Assembly (NCBI GenBank): GCA_016464825.1
Contig: JAEKNQ010000033.1
Coordinates: 60,092-124,091, forward strand
Direction: 5' to 3'
Source: Candidatus Dormiibacter inghamiae
GTDB lineage: Bacteria; Chloroflexota; Dormibacteria; Dormibacterales; Dormibacteraceae
DNA length: 64,000 bases
Shown here one piece after another: positions 7,545 to 17,400 of the stretch. Numbering within the stretch: the first letter of the stretch is position 1; each line of letters begins with the position of its first letter. Made by a program: the position numbers and the translations under genes. The notes below the pieces were generated by a model. It was not told the DNA's origin. It was given only the letters and a program-made list of their open reading frames with translations, and searched no databases.

Positions 7545-8918
7545 CTAGCGATTGGGGCTGACCAGCCGGCCCCAGCCGGGCGCGCCGACCGGCCGCCCGT
7601 CCTGCGCCACCAGCTGCCCCCGGCACCACACCGAGCGGATCGCAAACTCGAACCGCAACCCGTCCAGCGCCGAATGCTTCTGCAGCGAATGCATGATCTT
7701 CGGTTCGACGACGGTGGCCGCCGCCGGGTCGACCAGCACCAGATCGGCCTCCGTACCGGGAGCGATCACGCCCTTCCTGGGACGCAGTTTGAGAGCACGG
7801 GCTGGGCCCTCCGCAACCCAGCTCGCCGCCAGCCAGGGGTCGCCAAGGCGGCGAGCCAGCTCCAGGCAGCTCAGATAGAGCATCTGAACTCCGGGGCTGC
7901 CCGGTGCAGTGTCGGCCCAAGAGCGAGCCAGCTTCTCCTCGTCGGTATGAGGCGCATGGTCTGTCGCCACGGTTGGGATGAGGCCATCCTTGACAGCGGC
8001 GATGAGAGCCGTTCGGTCGGCGGGCTGCTTCACCGGGGGGTAGACCTTCATCGGCGGCCCTAGGCGCTCTGCGTCCTCGGCGCTGAGCCAGAGGTAGTGG
8101 GGGCAGGTCTCCAGGTCCAGCCGGGCGCCAGCTGAGAGCGCCGAGCGAGCTGCATTCAAACCGAGCTCGCTCGAGATATGCACCACGCGAACTCGGAGGC
8201 CGGTAGCCAGTGAGATCTGACCGAGGGCCGCAATCGCTATCGCCTCCGCCAGGGCCGGCCGGCCTGCAAGGACTTCCGCATACGAGTCGGCCGGCCTCCC
8301 CAGCTCCCGCAGTACGCCCGGGTCCTCCGCGTGGACAGCGAGCACGCCGTCGACTCGGGCGAGCACGGGCGCGAGGCGAACGAGGCTGCCGTAGTCGGGC
8401 GGCGCCTCGATTCCGGGCTGGCCGAAGTCGAGGGTGTAGATGACCCGGCCATCTTCCTTGCTGAGCGCATAGCCGAGCAGCGCCTTGATGCCCATGGCGC
8501 CGGCGTCGAGCAGCCCGAGCAGTTCATCCGGCTGGGTGGAGGAGCGGAGGATGCCCCAAAGACCGAAGTCGACCAGAGAGCGCTCACTGAGGCGCTCGAC
8601 CTTCTCCAGGAACACCGCCGGGCTGTCCACCGCGGGCACTGTGTTGGGCATGTCCACCAGCGTGGTGACGCCCCCCGCGGCCGCGGCGCGCGTGAGTGAG
8701 ATGAAGTCCTCCTTCTCTGGCAGGCCGGGGTCCCGGCTGTGAACGTGGGCGTCGATGGCGCCTGGCAAAAGCCAGAGCCCGGCAGCGTCAACCGTCTCCA
8801 GCTCCGTCCCGGGAACCTTGCCCACCGTCTCCAGCAGCCCGTCTCTCACGCTGACGTCAACCGGGCGGGGGCCTTCGCCAGTGAGAACTAGAGCTCCCCG
8901 GATCACGAAGTCAGACAC
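7545..8918 (-). CDS. pyrC: Dihydroorotase/allantoinase-type cyclic amidohydrolase
   Basis: This 457-residue amidohydrolase has DAHVHSRDPG (His58, His60), the Lys expected to be carbamylated in MGIKALLGY (about 145), VHAEDPG, VVHISS and the Asp motif VATDHAPHT. All metal ligands of the class I dihydroorotase/allantoinase group are present. The pyrE gene directly upstream overlaps it by 8 nt, which favours dihydroorotase in pyrimidine synthesis. Allantoinase or dihydropyrimidinase remains possible by sequence alone. The GTG start at 8918 falls within the pyrE stop region (GTGTCTGA). No other pyr genes are nearby. Confidence 0.85.
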   Translation of the reverse strand: MSDFVIRGALVLTGEGPRPVDVSVRDGLLETVGKVPGTELETVDAAGLWLLPGAIDAHVHSRDPGLPEKEDFISLTRAAAAGGVTTLVDMPNTVPAVDSPAVFLEKVERLSERSLVDFGLWGILRSSTQPDELLGLLDAGAMGIKALLGYALSKEDGRVIYTLDFGQPGIEAPPDYGSLVRLAPVLARVDGVLAVHAEDPGVLRELGRPADSYAEVLAGRPALAEAIAIAALGQISLATGLRVRVVHISSELGLNAARSALSAGARLDLETCPHYLWLSAEDAERLGPPMKVYPPVKQPADRTALIAAVKDGLIPTVATDHAPHTDEEKLARSWADTAPGSPGVQMLYLSCLELARRLGDPWLAASWVAEGPARALKLRPRKGVIAPGTEADLVLVDPAAATVVEPKIMHSLQKHSALDGLRFEFAIRSVWCRGQLVAQDGRPVGAPGWGRLVSPNR

Positions 8919-9438
8919 CCAGGTCTGACTTGCGGAAGAGCGGCTTGAACATCACTCCCAAGGCTTCGATGGCCTCCCGAGCGCCCTCCTCTCGATCCAG
9001 CACGCCCAGGAGACAGGTCACCTCCGCGCCCGCGTCGCGCAGCTTGGTGATCGCGTCAACGGCGGCGCTCCCGGTGGTCAGCACGTCCTCGATCACAGTG
9101 ACTTTCTCACCTGGCTCGAGCCGTCCCTCCAACGAGCGAGCGGTGCCATACTTTTTGGCTTCCTTGCGGACCAGGACGAGCGGCAGATCCAACTCCAGCG
9201 AGACCACTCCGCCGATCAGGATGGCGCCCAGCTCGGGGGCGGCCAGGCGCTGCGCGGTAGGTGGTACCAGCCTAGCCAGCGCCCGCCCCGTCCGGCGCAG
9301 CAGCGAGGGCTGGGTTTCGAACAGATACTTGTCAAAGTAGTACTGCGAGTGACGGCCGGAGCGAAGGACGAAGTCGCCCTCCAAGTACGCCGCCGCCGCC
9401 AGATCCCGGGCCAGAGTGTTGAGGTCAGGCGCAATCAC
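8911..9438 (-). CDS. pyrE: Orotate phosphoribosyltransferase
   Basis: This 175-residue type I phosphoribosyltransferase has the PRPP-binding loop VTVIEDVLTTGSAA (113-126) and the upstream RKEAKKYGTA loop that is diagnostic of PyrE. It makes orotidine monophosphate from orotate and PRPP. The short C-terminus is normal for compact PyrE proteins. The GTG start is preceded by TAGGCT six bases upstream and no ribosome site, so the pyrE-pyrC message is probably leaderless. Confidence 0.9.
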   Translation of the reverse strand: MIAPDLNTLARDLAAAAYLEGDFVLRSGRHSQYYFDKYLFETQPSLLRRTGRALARLVPPTAQRLAAPELGAILIGGVVSLELDLPLVLVRKEAKKYGTARSLEGRLEPGEKVTVIEDVLTTGSAAVDAITKLRDAGAEVTCLLGVLDREEGAREAIEALGVMFKPLFRKSDLGV

Positions 9439-9444
9439 GCTGAT

Positions 9445-9450
9445 AGCCTA
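9445..9450 (-). promoter_or_regulatory. Leaderless-type -10 box of pyrE
   Basis: TAGGCT on the minus strand ends 6 nt before the GTG of pyrE, with no Shine-Dalgarno sequence between. Confidence 0.45.
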
Positions 9451-9494
9451 GCCGGGACCACCAATGAGCTGGACCCGGTTGGGCCGCGACCGCT

Positions 9495-10562
9495 TCAGTC
9501 CGATGGGCCAGATTGGTTCGCGGAACCAAGCAGACGCACACTCCCCTGACGCAGCTCCAGCCATAGAGGGTCGCCTCTCTTGACTGCGAAGTCGGTCCGC
9601 ACTGAGGCCTTGATGCTCTCGGCACCGACGGCAAGGGTCAGCAGGAGATGTGAGCCCAACGGCTCGATGACCGCCACGGTCGCGGGCAAGGCGCCATCCA
9701 GGGCCTCCGTGTGAACTTCGATGTTCTCCGCCCGGATACCAATGCTGACCTCGGTGCCGGCGGGAAGGTTGCTGGCCTCGGGCAGCGCCACCTCCACTCC
9801 CTCGACCTTCACTACAGAATCACGGGCCACAGCCCGAACTATGTTCATCGGAGGGTTCCCGATGAAAGTTGCCACGAAAATGTCGCCCGGACGGTCGTAG
9901 ACCTCCATCGGTGAAGCGCACTGCAGGACCGCGCCATCCCGCATCACCGCTGTGCGGTCGCCCATGCTCAGGGCTTCGACCTGATCATGCGTTACGTAGA
10001 CGGTCGTCGTCTTGATGTCCTGCAGCAGGTGCTTGAGTTCGGCGCGCATCTGAAGTCGAAGCAGGGCATCGAGATTGCTCAGCGGCTCGTCCATCAGTAT
10101 CACCGAGGGCCTCATCACGAGGGCTCTGGCCACCGCCACACGCTGTCGCTGGCCACCGCTGAGCTGCGTGGGATAGCGGTTCAGGAGGGCTTCGATGCCC
10201 ATCAGCTCCGCCGCCTCGCGGACCCGTGACGTCACCTCGTCCTTGCCCACGTGATGCATGCGCAGTCCGAATGCGATGTTGTCGGACACTCGAAGGTGGG
10301 GGAAGAGTGCGTAACTCTGAAATACCATCGCGATGTCGCGACGTCCGGGTGGCGAATCCGTGACATCGCGGTCGCCGATGGCGATTCTGCCGGAGTCTGG
10401 CAGATCGAAACCCGCGATGAGACGCAGGAGCGTGGTCTTGCCGCACCCACTGGGACCGAGCAAAACCATGAACTCGCCGTCCTCGATGGTCAGGGAGACG
10501 TTGTCGACAGCAGTGACGCCCGCGAAGGACTTGGTGATGGACTCGATAGTGATGCCGGCCAT
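9495..10562 (-). CDS. MalK/UgpC-type ABC transporter ATP-binding protein
   Basis: This 355-residue ATPase has Walker A GPSGCGKTT, a Q-loop FQSYALFPH, the signature LSGGQRQR, Walker B VILMDEPLSNLDA and an H-loop TVYVTHD. A C-terminal TOBE/OB region follows (GIRAENIEVHTE), as in MalK, UgpC and MsmK. It powers import through the two permeases upstream. The ATG at 10560-10562 starts the family N-terminus (MAGITIESITKSF) 4 nt after the permease stop; further upstream the frame is antiparallel noise. It is the last gene of the binding protein-permease-permease-ATPase operon. Confidence 0.9.
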   Translation of the reverse strand: MAGITIESITKSFAGVTAVDNVSLTIEDGEFMVLLGPSGCGKTTLLRLIAGFDLPDSGRIAIGDRDVTDSPPGRRDIAMVFQSYALFPHLRVSDNIAFGLRMHHVGKDEVTSRVREAAELMGIEALLNRYPTQLSGGQRQRVAVARALVMRPSVILMDEPLSNLDALLRLQMRAELKHLLQDIKTTTVYVTHDQVEALSMGDRTAVMRDGAVLQCASPMEVYDRPGDIFVATFIGNPPMNIVRAVARDSVVKVEGVEVALPEASNLPAGTEVSIGIRAENIEVHTEALDGALPATVAVIEPLGSHLLLTLAVGAESIKASVRTDFAVKRGDPLWLELRQGSVRLLGSANQSGPSD

Positions 10563-10566
10563 CGCG

Positions 10567-11403
10567 TCAGCTACGCGCCTGACCGAAGGCGCTGAACAGG
10601 TAGGGACGCATGAAGAAGATGAAGACAAGAGCGGGGAGAGTCAGAGCGAGGCCGCCCGCGAACCGGAAGGGCAGTGGTGACTGGCCCAGAGCACCCACGA
10701 TCTGGGCCGGCAGGGTCGGATTGCGTACCGTCAACACGGCCGCCGCAAACACCTCGTTCCAGGAGAGAACGAAGGCGAAGAGCGCTGCTGCTCCCAATCC
10801 CTGTCGCGAGAGCGGAAGCACGATCCGCCAGACGGCCCCGAAGCGACTCGTGCCCATGCTCATGGCCGCCTCCTCGAGCTCGCTAGGAACGCGCAGGAAG
10901 ACGCTGGCCGCCAGCAGGATAGTCAGAGGCAGGGCCATGACAGTGTGCACCAGAGCCACGGAGAGCACGCTGTCGTACAGGTTCCAGTTGATGAATGTGA
11001 CCGCCAGCGGAATGGCCAGGATGAGGATCGGAAAGGCGCGGACGCTCACGATCAGCAGCTGGACCAGGTCGCGGCCGGCGAACCGGTAGCGGGCGACCGC
11101 GTAGCCGGCGGGACAGCCCAATGCGAGCGCCAAGACAACAGTCATGACACCGATCACCAGGCTGCGGCCGAGAGCGGGTAGGATGCCTGTGGCATTAAGG
11201 AAAAAGGCCATCGACTCGATTGAGAAAGGGCTCGGATAGAGGGCCCGCGGATAATCAAAAACAGCTGTGCGGGGCTGTAGCGCTGCGACCGCAATGAGGT
11301 AGAGCGGGAACAACATAAAGGCAGTGATCAGTCCTGCGGCAGCATAGGCAAGCTGACGTTGGGGCGTTGCTCGACGGCGGGGGCGCCGGATGGCCGCGCT
11401 CAT
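10567..11403 (-). CDS. Carbohydrate ABC transporter permease (MalG-like)
   Basis: This 278-residue membrane protein has about six helices and the EAA loop that docks the ATPase (VPSELEEAAMSMGTSRFGAVWRIVLPL). It belongs to the binding-protein-dependent transport permease family 2 (MalG/UgpE side). The ATG at 11401-11403 overlaps the TGA of the other permease (ATGA). The frame remains open for another 390 codons upstream, but that stretch is the opposite reading of the neighbouring permease and has no family sequence. The gene pairs with the next gene upstream to form the channel. Confidence 0.88.
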   Translation of the reverse strand: MSAAIRRPRRRATPQRQLAYAAAGLITAFMLFPLYLIAVAALQPRTAVFDYPRALYPSPFSIESMAFFLNATGILPALGRSLVIGVMTVVLALALGCPAGYAVARYRFAGRDLVQLLIVSVRAFPILILAIPLAVTFINWNLYDSVLSVALVHTVMALPLTILLAASVFLRVPSELEEAAMSMGTSRFGAVWRIVLPLSRQGLGAAALFAFVLSWNEVFAAAVLTVRNPTLPAQIVGALGQSPLPFRFAGGLALTLPALVFIFFMRPYLFSAFGQARS

Positions 11404-12320
11404 CGCTGGAACACCTCCCGCGGTGTTCGCAGAAAGAGGAGGTAGCCGACGGTGCTCAAGGACGAGAGCACGAGGATCAGAATCGCGTACGTGGCGGCAA
11501 GCTGGTAATTGCGGTACTCGGTCACCCAGCTCTCGCTCTTCACCGCCAGTACTGGCAGCGCGCTGCCGGCAAGGGCCAGCACCACCCCAAAGACTTGGAA
11601 GGCCGTGGTGGTGCGGAGGATCAAGGCGACCTGGAGGGTGGGCTTGAGGAGGGGCAACGTGACCTTCCAGAAGCGCTGCCAGGCGCCCGCGCCGAGGCTT
11701 TCGGCCGCCTCGTCGAGCTCCGGCGGGATGGCTTGGATGCCGGACATGATGATTACCATGACCAGCGACATGCTCCGCCAGACCTCTGCCAGCACGATAG
11801 CGGTGACCAGTCCGCCCAGGTTGTTGTAGTCGAGAAAGCCAACCGGGTGAGCGATCAGGTGGAGATCCTGAAGAACCGAATTCAGGTAGCCGTGGGAGGT
11901 GAAGATGGAAAACCAGACGAGGCCAGCGGCAAGGTCGGAAACAGCCAGCGGGATGCTCCAGATGTAGAGCATCACGTCCCTGCCGAAAAGGCGGCTCTGG
12001 GCGAGGACGGCCATCAAGAGCGCGATGGTGGTTTCGATCGGAATGATGAGAACCAGGACCAGGAGGGTGTTGCGAAGCGCTAGACGGAAGTCGGTGTCCC
12101 TGGCCATGGCCCCGAAGTTGTCGAGCGTCCACGATCCGTTCGCCTTCTGGAAGGCGATGAGGAGCGTCTGGACGGCGGGCCAGGCGAAAAAGAGCGTCAT
12201 GAAGATGGCGGCCGGCGCCAGAAGCGCATAGGGCTCGAGCTGGCGCCGACTGAACCTCACAGCTCGCCGGGGCCGGCCGGCCGCCTCCCGCAGCGCTGGC
12301 GCCTCTACTTGACCTGACAC
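11400..12320 (-). CDS. Carbohydrate ABC transporter permease (MalF-like)
   Basis: This 306-residue permease has an N-terminal basic tail, six predicted helices starting at YALLAPAAIFMTLFFAWPAV, and the EAA loop IPPELDEAAESLGAGAWQRFW. It is typical of sugar ABC importers. The GTG start at 12318-12320 lies 16 nt inside the end of the binding-protein gene, and its stop overlaps the next start. It forms the transmembrane pore with the MalG-like partner and probably takes up an oligosaccharide or polyol, given the glycosidase across the divergent promoter. Confidence 0.88.
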   Translation of the reverse strand: MSGQVEAPALREAAGRPRRAVRFSRRQLEPYALLAPAAIFMTLFFAWPAVQTLLIAFQKANGSWTLDNFGAMARDTDFRLALRNTLLVLVLIIPIETTIALLMAVLAQSRLFGRDVMLYIWSIPLAVSDLAAGLVWFSIFTSHGYLNSVLQDLHLIAHPVGFLDYNNLGGLVTAIVLAEVWRSMSLVMVIIMSGIQAIPPELDEAAESLGAGAWQRFWKVTLPLLKPTLQVALILRTTTAFQVFGVVLALAGSALPVLAVKSESWVTEYRNYQLAATYAILILVLSSLSTVGYLLFLRTPREVFQR

Positions 12321-13717
12321 GTCCCGGTGCTCGGAGGGTCCGGCGGCCAGCAGTGGGCCTTGGCGGTGTCGAGCAGTGCTTGCAGCAGTTTGGCCTCGTC
12401 GCTGAGAACTGTCTGAATGTCCTCGTTGTGCAGGGCAATGCGAGTAAAGGTGTCGAAATAGGTCTTGCTGAACTCGCCATCTTTGGCCCCCAGCCCGACC
12501 GGGAGCAACGCCGGCAGTGCCTTCTTGGCATTGGTCTGCTTGATTGCCGCCTCTGCCTCGACGCCCACGCCTGGCGGCGCATCTTTGCCACTCACGCTGA
12601 CATCGCTCAGCACGGGGAAGAAGCCGACGACGGCAGTCGTCTTTTTCTGCTTATCGGGCCGCGTCAAGTAGTCGATGAGCGCCTCCGCACCTTTCTGGTT
12701 GGGCGCTCCCACCGGAATCGCCAAGCCAGCCACCACCGACATGAACCCCAGGCCTTTGGGTCCGCTGGGGGCGGGCACTGCCTGGAACTGATCAGGAAGG
12801 TTCTTCAGAGCGTCGATCAACCTCGCCTGATGGTCCCAAGCCACCCAGACCTCGCCTGACTGCAGCGGCTCCTGCATGAAGCCATAGTTGGTGGACTGGG
12901 GATTGGTGACAGCCCAGAGCCGCTTTACCATCTGCCAGGCCTGGACAGCTTCCGGCGATTTGAACCCCGTCACCTCACCGCCGGTGTAGGAGGGGTAGAC
13001 ATATCCCTGAAGGAACCGGCTGAGCAGGCCGCCCCGACTCCCGGTGGCCGCCGGGATGCCAATTTTCTTCTCTCCCGTTCCCTTCAGCATGTTCTCACCC
13101 CACTGCGCCAGCTGGTCATAGGTGAGGCCGGAAACGTCAGCGCCCTTGGGCAGGTACTGAAGTGCCTTCTTGTTGACCACCATCATGTAGGTGGCCTGCA
13201 GCCAGGGGATGTAGTACTGCTTCTGTGTCCCCATCTTGCCGTAGGCAACAAGCTGGGAATTGAACTTGCGGTCCTTCTGCAGCTTCTCCAGCAGAGGGGT
13301 GAGGTCCTGGAGGGCTCCGGCGGCCTGGAGCGGGACCATGTCGCCATGAATGTCGCCGACGAGGTCGATGTCGACCTTCGACGCCTGGTGTTCGGCCAGC
13401 AGCTTGGGCACCATCTGGGCGCCCGTAAGGGAGGTGTTGAAATCCGTAGTGCCGTTGAATCCTGCCAGGACCTGCTTGCGCATGCCCTCTGCCTCGTTCA
13501 CAGCCTGGCCCTGCGAGGAGAGAAACTCGACCTTGCCGACATCGGTCTGCGTTGAGGCGGTCGCCCCACCGGAGGGCGCCGGGGTGCCGCCGCAGGCCAG
13601 GATCAGCAGCAGCACGCCAAACGTCAGCGCCGAAACCTGCCTCCCAGGCCTCCTCCTAGCGCTTCCCTCCCCAGCCGCCAGCGACGACCACTTTCTCGGC
13701 GCGTGCCAATATATCAC
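12305..13717 (-). CDS. ABC transporter substrate-binding lipoprotein (carbohydrate type)
   Basis: This 470-residue extracytoplasmic solute-binding protein has a basic N-terminus, then the hydrophobic stretch VLLLILACGG, where the Cys is the lipidation site. The mature part shows family 1 binding-protein features (IGIPAATGSRGG, VVAGLAIPVGAPNQKGAEALIDYL). It captures the sugar for the divergently arranged importer. The GTG start at 13717 is supported by TAAGGT six bases upstream; other in-frame GTGs would truncate the signal peptide. The 5' end runs into the start region of divergent gntR, so the regulator could control both. Confidence 0.85.
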   Translation of the reverse strand: MIYWHAPRKWSSLAAGEGSARRRPGRQVSALTFGVLLLILACGGTPAPSGGATASTQTDVGKVEFLSSQGQAVNEAEGMRKQVLAGFNGTTDFNTSLTGAQMVPKLLAEHQASKVDIDLVGDIHGDMVPLQAAGALQDLTPLLEKLQKDRKFNSQLVAYGKMGTQKQYYIPWLQATYMMVVNKKALQYLPKGADVSGLTYDQLAQWGENMLKGTGEKKIGIPAATGSRGGLLSRFLQGYVYPSYTGGEVTGFKSPEAVQAWQMVKRLWAVTNPQSTNYGFMQEPLQSGEVWVAWDHQARLIDALKNLPDQFQAVPAPSGPKGLGFMSVVAGLAIPVGAPNQKGAEALIDYLTRPDKQKKTTAVVGFFPVLSDVSVSGKDAPPGVGVEAEAAIKQTNAKKALPALLPVGLGAKDGEFSKTYFDTFTRIALHNEDIQTVLSDEAKLLQALLDTAKAHCWPPDPPSTGTCQVK

Positions 13718-13729
13718 CAGATGACCTTA
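13701..13729. promoter_or_regulatory. Shared divergent control region of sugar importer and gntR
   Basis: TAAGGT (minus strand, 13724-13729) ends 6 nt before the GTG of the binding protein and lies just inside the gntR gene. A partial palindrome TGCCAATATATCACCA (13704-13719) sits immediately before the gntR ATG. The two start codons are only a few bases apart, so one GntR site here could block both promoters. Confidence 0.45.
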
Positions 13730-14458
13730 GCCAAAGCACCGCTCCGCGTCAACCGGTTCGGTGTAGGTCCGGTACGAGTGTCGGCGGCGGATTTCATCAC
13801 TGAGCATGTCCTCCGACTGATCCGGGAGGGCGGGCTACAGGCAGGGGACCGCCTGCCGACAGTCGACGCTCTGTCCCGGCGCCTTTCGGTCGCGCCTCCG
13901 ACCATGCGGGAGGCGATGCGACGCCTGGAGGCGCTGGGCGTCGTGGAGATGCGCCACGGGTCCGGCACCTACGTGCTGGAGGGCGCCTTCCGGATGGTGC
14001 TGCCGAATCCGGATCCCGGGCCCCTGGCGTCGGAGACTGTCATCGAGCTGCTCGATGCGCGCATCCTGATCGAACCCCGGCTGGCGCAACTGGCGGCCGA
14101 GCGCGGCACTACCGGCGAATTCATTGCATTGGAAAGCCTGCTTGGCGAGGCTGGGAGCCATCTCAGCGGGGACGACAACAGTCTGCAGGAGCTGAATCTC
14201 GGGTTCCACCGTGCAATCGCCCGCATCGCGGGCAATCGAATCCTCAGTCAGGTGGTTGATTCCATCCTCGACCTCTACGCCGGCGAGCAGCTCCTGATCA
14301 TGCAGCTCTTCAACGATCGGCGGGGCGACCACCAGCACCATCTCCAGATCCTGGCAGGACTGCGCGGTCGTTCGCCGGCGCGTGCGGGACAGCTGATGCG
14401 CGAGCACTTGGTCGAGATCAGGACAGTGATGCAGGGCCGCCTGCGGCCAACCTTGTGA
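13721..14458 (+). CDS. GntR/FadR family transcriptional regulator
   Basis: This 245-residue regulator has an N-terminal winged helix (LQAGDRLPTVDALSRRLSVAPPTMREAMRRLEALGVVEMRHGSGTYV in the usual GntR order) and an all-helical C-terminal FCD domain with likely metal ligands (ELLDARILIEP; LNLGFHRAIARIAGN). FCD regulators usually sense organic or sugar acids. The ATG at 13721 is preferred; a GTG at 13703 in the same frame adds six residues. Its stop overlaps the GTG of the glycosidase. It is placed to control both the importer (minus) and the catabolic genes (plus). Confidence 0.88.
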   Translation: MTLAKAPLRVNRFGVGPVRVSAADFITEHVLRLIREGGLQAGDRLPTVDALSRRLSVAPPTMREAMRRLEALGVVEMRHGSGTYVLEGAFRMVLPNPDPGPLASETVIELLDARILIEPRLAQLAAERGTTGEFIALESLLGEAGSHLSGDDNSLQELNLGFHRAIARIAGNRILSQVVDSILDLYAGEQLLIMQLFNDRRGDHQHHLQILAGLRGRSPARAGQLMREHLVEIRTVMQGRLRPTL

Positions 14459-17400
14459 GTCCGGCCGTTACGGTGCCCGCCTGGGCGCCTTCCGAGAGAC
14501 TCTTTCACGAGCGGGCGCGCGCTGAGCTTCGGGCGGGGGCGACAGGCCAGGCGTTCTCACCGGGCCCTCTCCAAGTGCACGCGAGCGTCCTGCCGCTGAT
14601 CCGGCGAGGAGCCACGGGAGGCTTGGAGCAGGCGGTCAGCCTCATCGTGGAGTCGCCGGAAGATGGCCTTGCGGCCCGATTCAGCCTGGAGTTGGCCGGC
14701 CGGCCGGTGGACGCTGCCCTCCCGATGCTGCGCCGGGGACGGCAGGCCCTTCGCCTGTTCCTACCGGAGGTGAGCAAGCCTTCTCCGGTGTCCGTCCGGG
14801 TGGCGGCCGGCGGCACCGACGACGCCTTCGATCTGACTGTGTTGCCAGTTCGAAAGTGGCAGGTTTACATCGCCCAGCAGACCCACCTGGACGTCGGTTA
14901 CACCGACCCGCAGAACCTGGTTTTCCGGCATCACCTGCACTACCTCGACAGCGTGCTCGACCTGGTGTCGAGCACTGACCAGTACCCGGACGACTCACGG
15001 TTTCGCTGGAACGTGGAAGGGACCTGGGTACTCCGTCGTTGGCTGCGCTCGCGCCCCCCGTCCCGCGCGCGAGAGTTCATGGACCGGGTGCGCGAGGGCC
15101 GGATCGGCATCGACGCCCTCAGCTTCAATCTGCATACGGAGGCCTGCTCGATCGACGAGTTCGCCTGTCAGCTGGCAATCGCAGCGAAGCTCCGCGAAGA
15201 GCACAACATCCCGATCACGACAGCTACCCAGACGGACGTCCCTGGCGCCAGCCAGGCACTGGTGGGCTTGCTCGCCGACGCCGATGTCCCCTATCTTTCA
15301 GTCGCCCACAACTTCGCGGGCCGCGCCGTCCCCTATGTCGGCGAGGGTCAGCTGCTGGCCCGGCCCTTCCGCTGGCGGTCGAACTCGGGTCATGAGGTGG
15401 TCGTCTGGTACACCGATAGCGCCCACGGGCTCTACTCGGAAGGAAATGTGGTGGGTCTCGCGGAGAGCTACGATGCCACAGTCGAATTGCTCCCGGAGTA
15501 CTTGGCCGCCCTCGCCGAGCGACCTTACCCGTACGTCCGCATAGAGCAGGCCATGACCTGGCCGGGACTTCCGCGTGACCTGCTCGCGGCGAAGGTGCCG
15601 TACCCGCACGATATCCTCCACCTGCGTGTGCAGGGGGTCATCGCCGACAACGCACCGCCCAATCCGACAGCCGCCGACGTCGTCCGCACCTGGAACCAGA
15701 ACTGGGTCTATCCGCGGCTCCGGCTGGCGACCAACGCCGAGTTTTTCACGGCTGTGGCGGAGCGCCTAGGGCCGGACCTTCCCATCTTCACAGGCGACTG
15801 GACCGATTGGTGGGCCGACGGCTTGGGCTCGGCGGCTCGCGAGGTCGGGCTGAACCGCAGGGCTCAGTCGGACCTGGCCCTGGCGGCGACAGTACACCAG
15901 CTGGCCGATGTGGTCCGGCCTGCCGATGCCGTTCATTGGAGAACCCCAATGGGGCGGGCGATGGACAGCGCGGCACTATTCGACGAGCACACCTGGGGGG
16001 CCGCCGAACCATGGGGAGACGCGCTGGAGCGCCGGAATTCCGGCGCTCTGCAGTGGCGCGAGAAGGCTGGCTTCGCGCTCAGTGCCTACGAGCGCTCCCA
16101 GGACCTCCTCGACTCCGCCGCTCACCGCCTGTCGCCGATCTTGGCCAGCCCGGCAGGTCCCTCAGTGGCTGTCTTCAATCCCAGCCCCTGGGCTCGCACC
16201 GATGTGGTCGAGGTCTTCCTGCCGGAGAGCCGGATCCGACCGGTCGGAGCACTGGAAGTGATCGACGAAGCAACCGGGCTGACCGTCGCCCACAACGTCC
16301 GGCCACAGGAGCATGAACGGCACCGGCCGCGCGGGGCGCGTCTCACCTTCGTAGCCAGCGCCGTGCCGGCGCTGGGCTACCGCCGCTATCTGTACCGCAC
16401 CGCTCGGGGAGACACAGAGGCTCTCGCGCCTCCCCCACAACTCTTCCTGGAGAACGAGTACTACCTAGTCCAGGTGGACAGCGCTTCTGGCTGCGTCACC
16501 CGGCTGTTCGACCGCCGCCTCGACGAGGAGCTGGTCGACTCCCGCGGCGCCGTGGGCTTCAACCAGTACGTTCACGACCGTTACGCTGTGGCCGCCAACG
16601 TTGGGCATTTGTCCAGCCGGGTCTCCGCTGCCGATTGGCTGCTCCGCTCGCGCGTCACCGCCGGCGAGGGACGGGTGATCGAACGGGTGCGAAACGAGAT
16701 CTACGACGAGGTGCGGCTGAGTCTGGCGGCGGACGGCTGCAGCCGGCTCGAGACGACGTACCGGCTCGTGCAAGGAGTGCCGCGGCTGGAGATCGAGAAC
16801 CGGCTCGTCAAGCTGACGTCAGCTGAAAAGGAGAGCACCTACTTCGCCTTCCCCTTCTCGCTCTCCGACCCGCTGACCAGCCTTCGGTACGAGACAACCG
16901 GTGGCGCCGACGGACCAGACTTACCCCGGATACCCGGTTCAGCCAGCCACATGCGCGCCATCAGGCACTGGGTGGCTCTTCGGAGCAGAAAGGCGACGAT
17001 CGCCTGGGCGAGTCGCGAGGCGCCGCTCGTCGAGTTCGGCAACATCCATCTGCCCTATTCACCCTTCCCGGAGAGCATTGATCGGACTCAGGTTGCGCCT
17101 TCCGACATCTTCTCCTGGGTGACCAACAACGTCTGGGACACGAACTTCCCAGTCCAGCAGGGAGGCGAGATGGTCTTCCGCTACGCCGTCACCTCGGTCC
17201 AGCCTGACACCCTCCCGGCGGAGGCGGGGGCGCTCACGGCGGCAGGACTCACCCGACCCTTCATGGGCGTGCTCTGTGCCCGTAGCCGCGATGCGGGGTG
17301 GCCGGCCACCGGCTCTTTTTGCGAGATCGATCACCGCGACGTCGCTCTGGTCGCGCTCAGACCGTCGCGACGGGGCGCTGACCTTGTCGTGCAGCTGCAG

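Noticed and set aside
11404..12591. Extension of the MalG-like permease frame far upstream
   Set aside because: It is the opposite-phase reading of the MalF-like permease; the family sequence begins at ATG 11403, which overlaps the previous stop.
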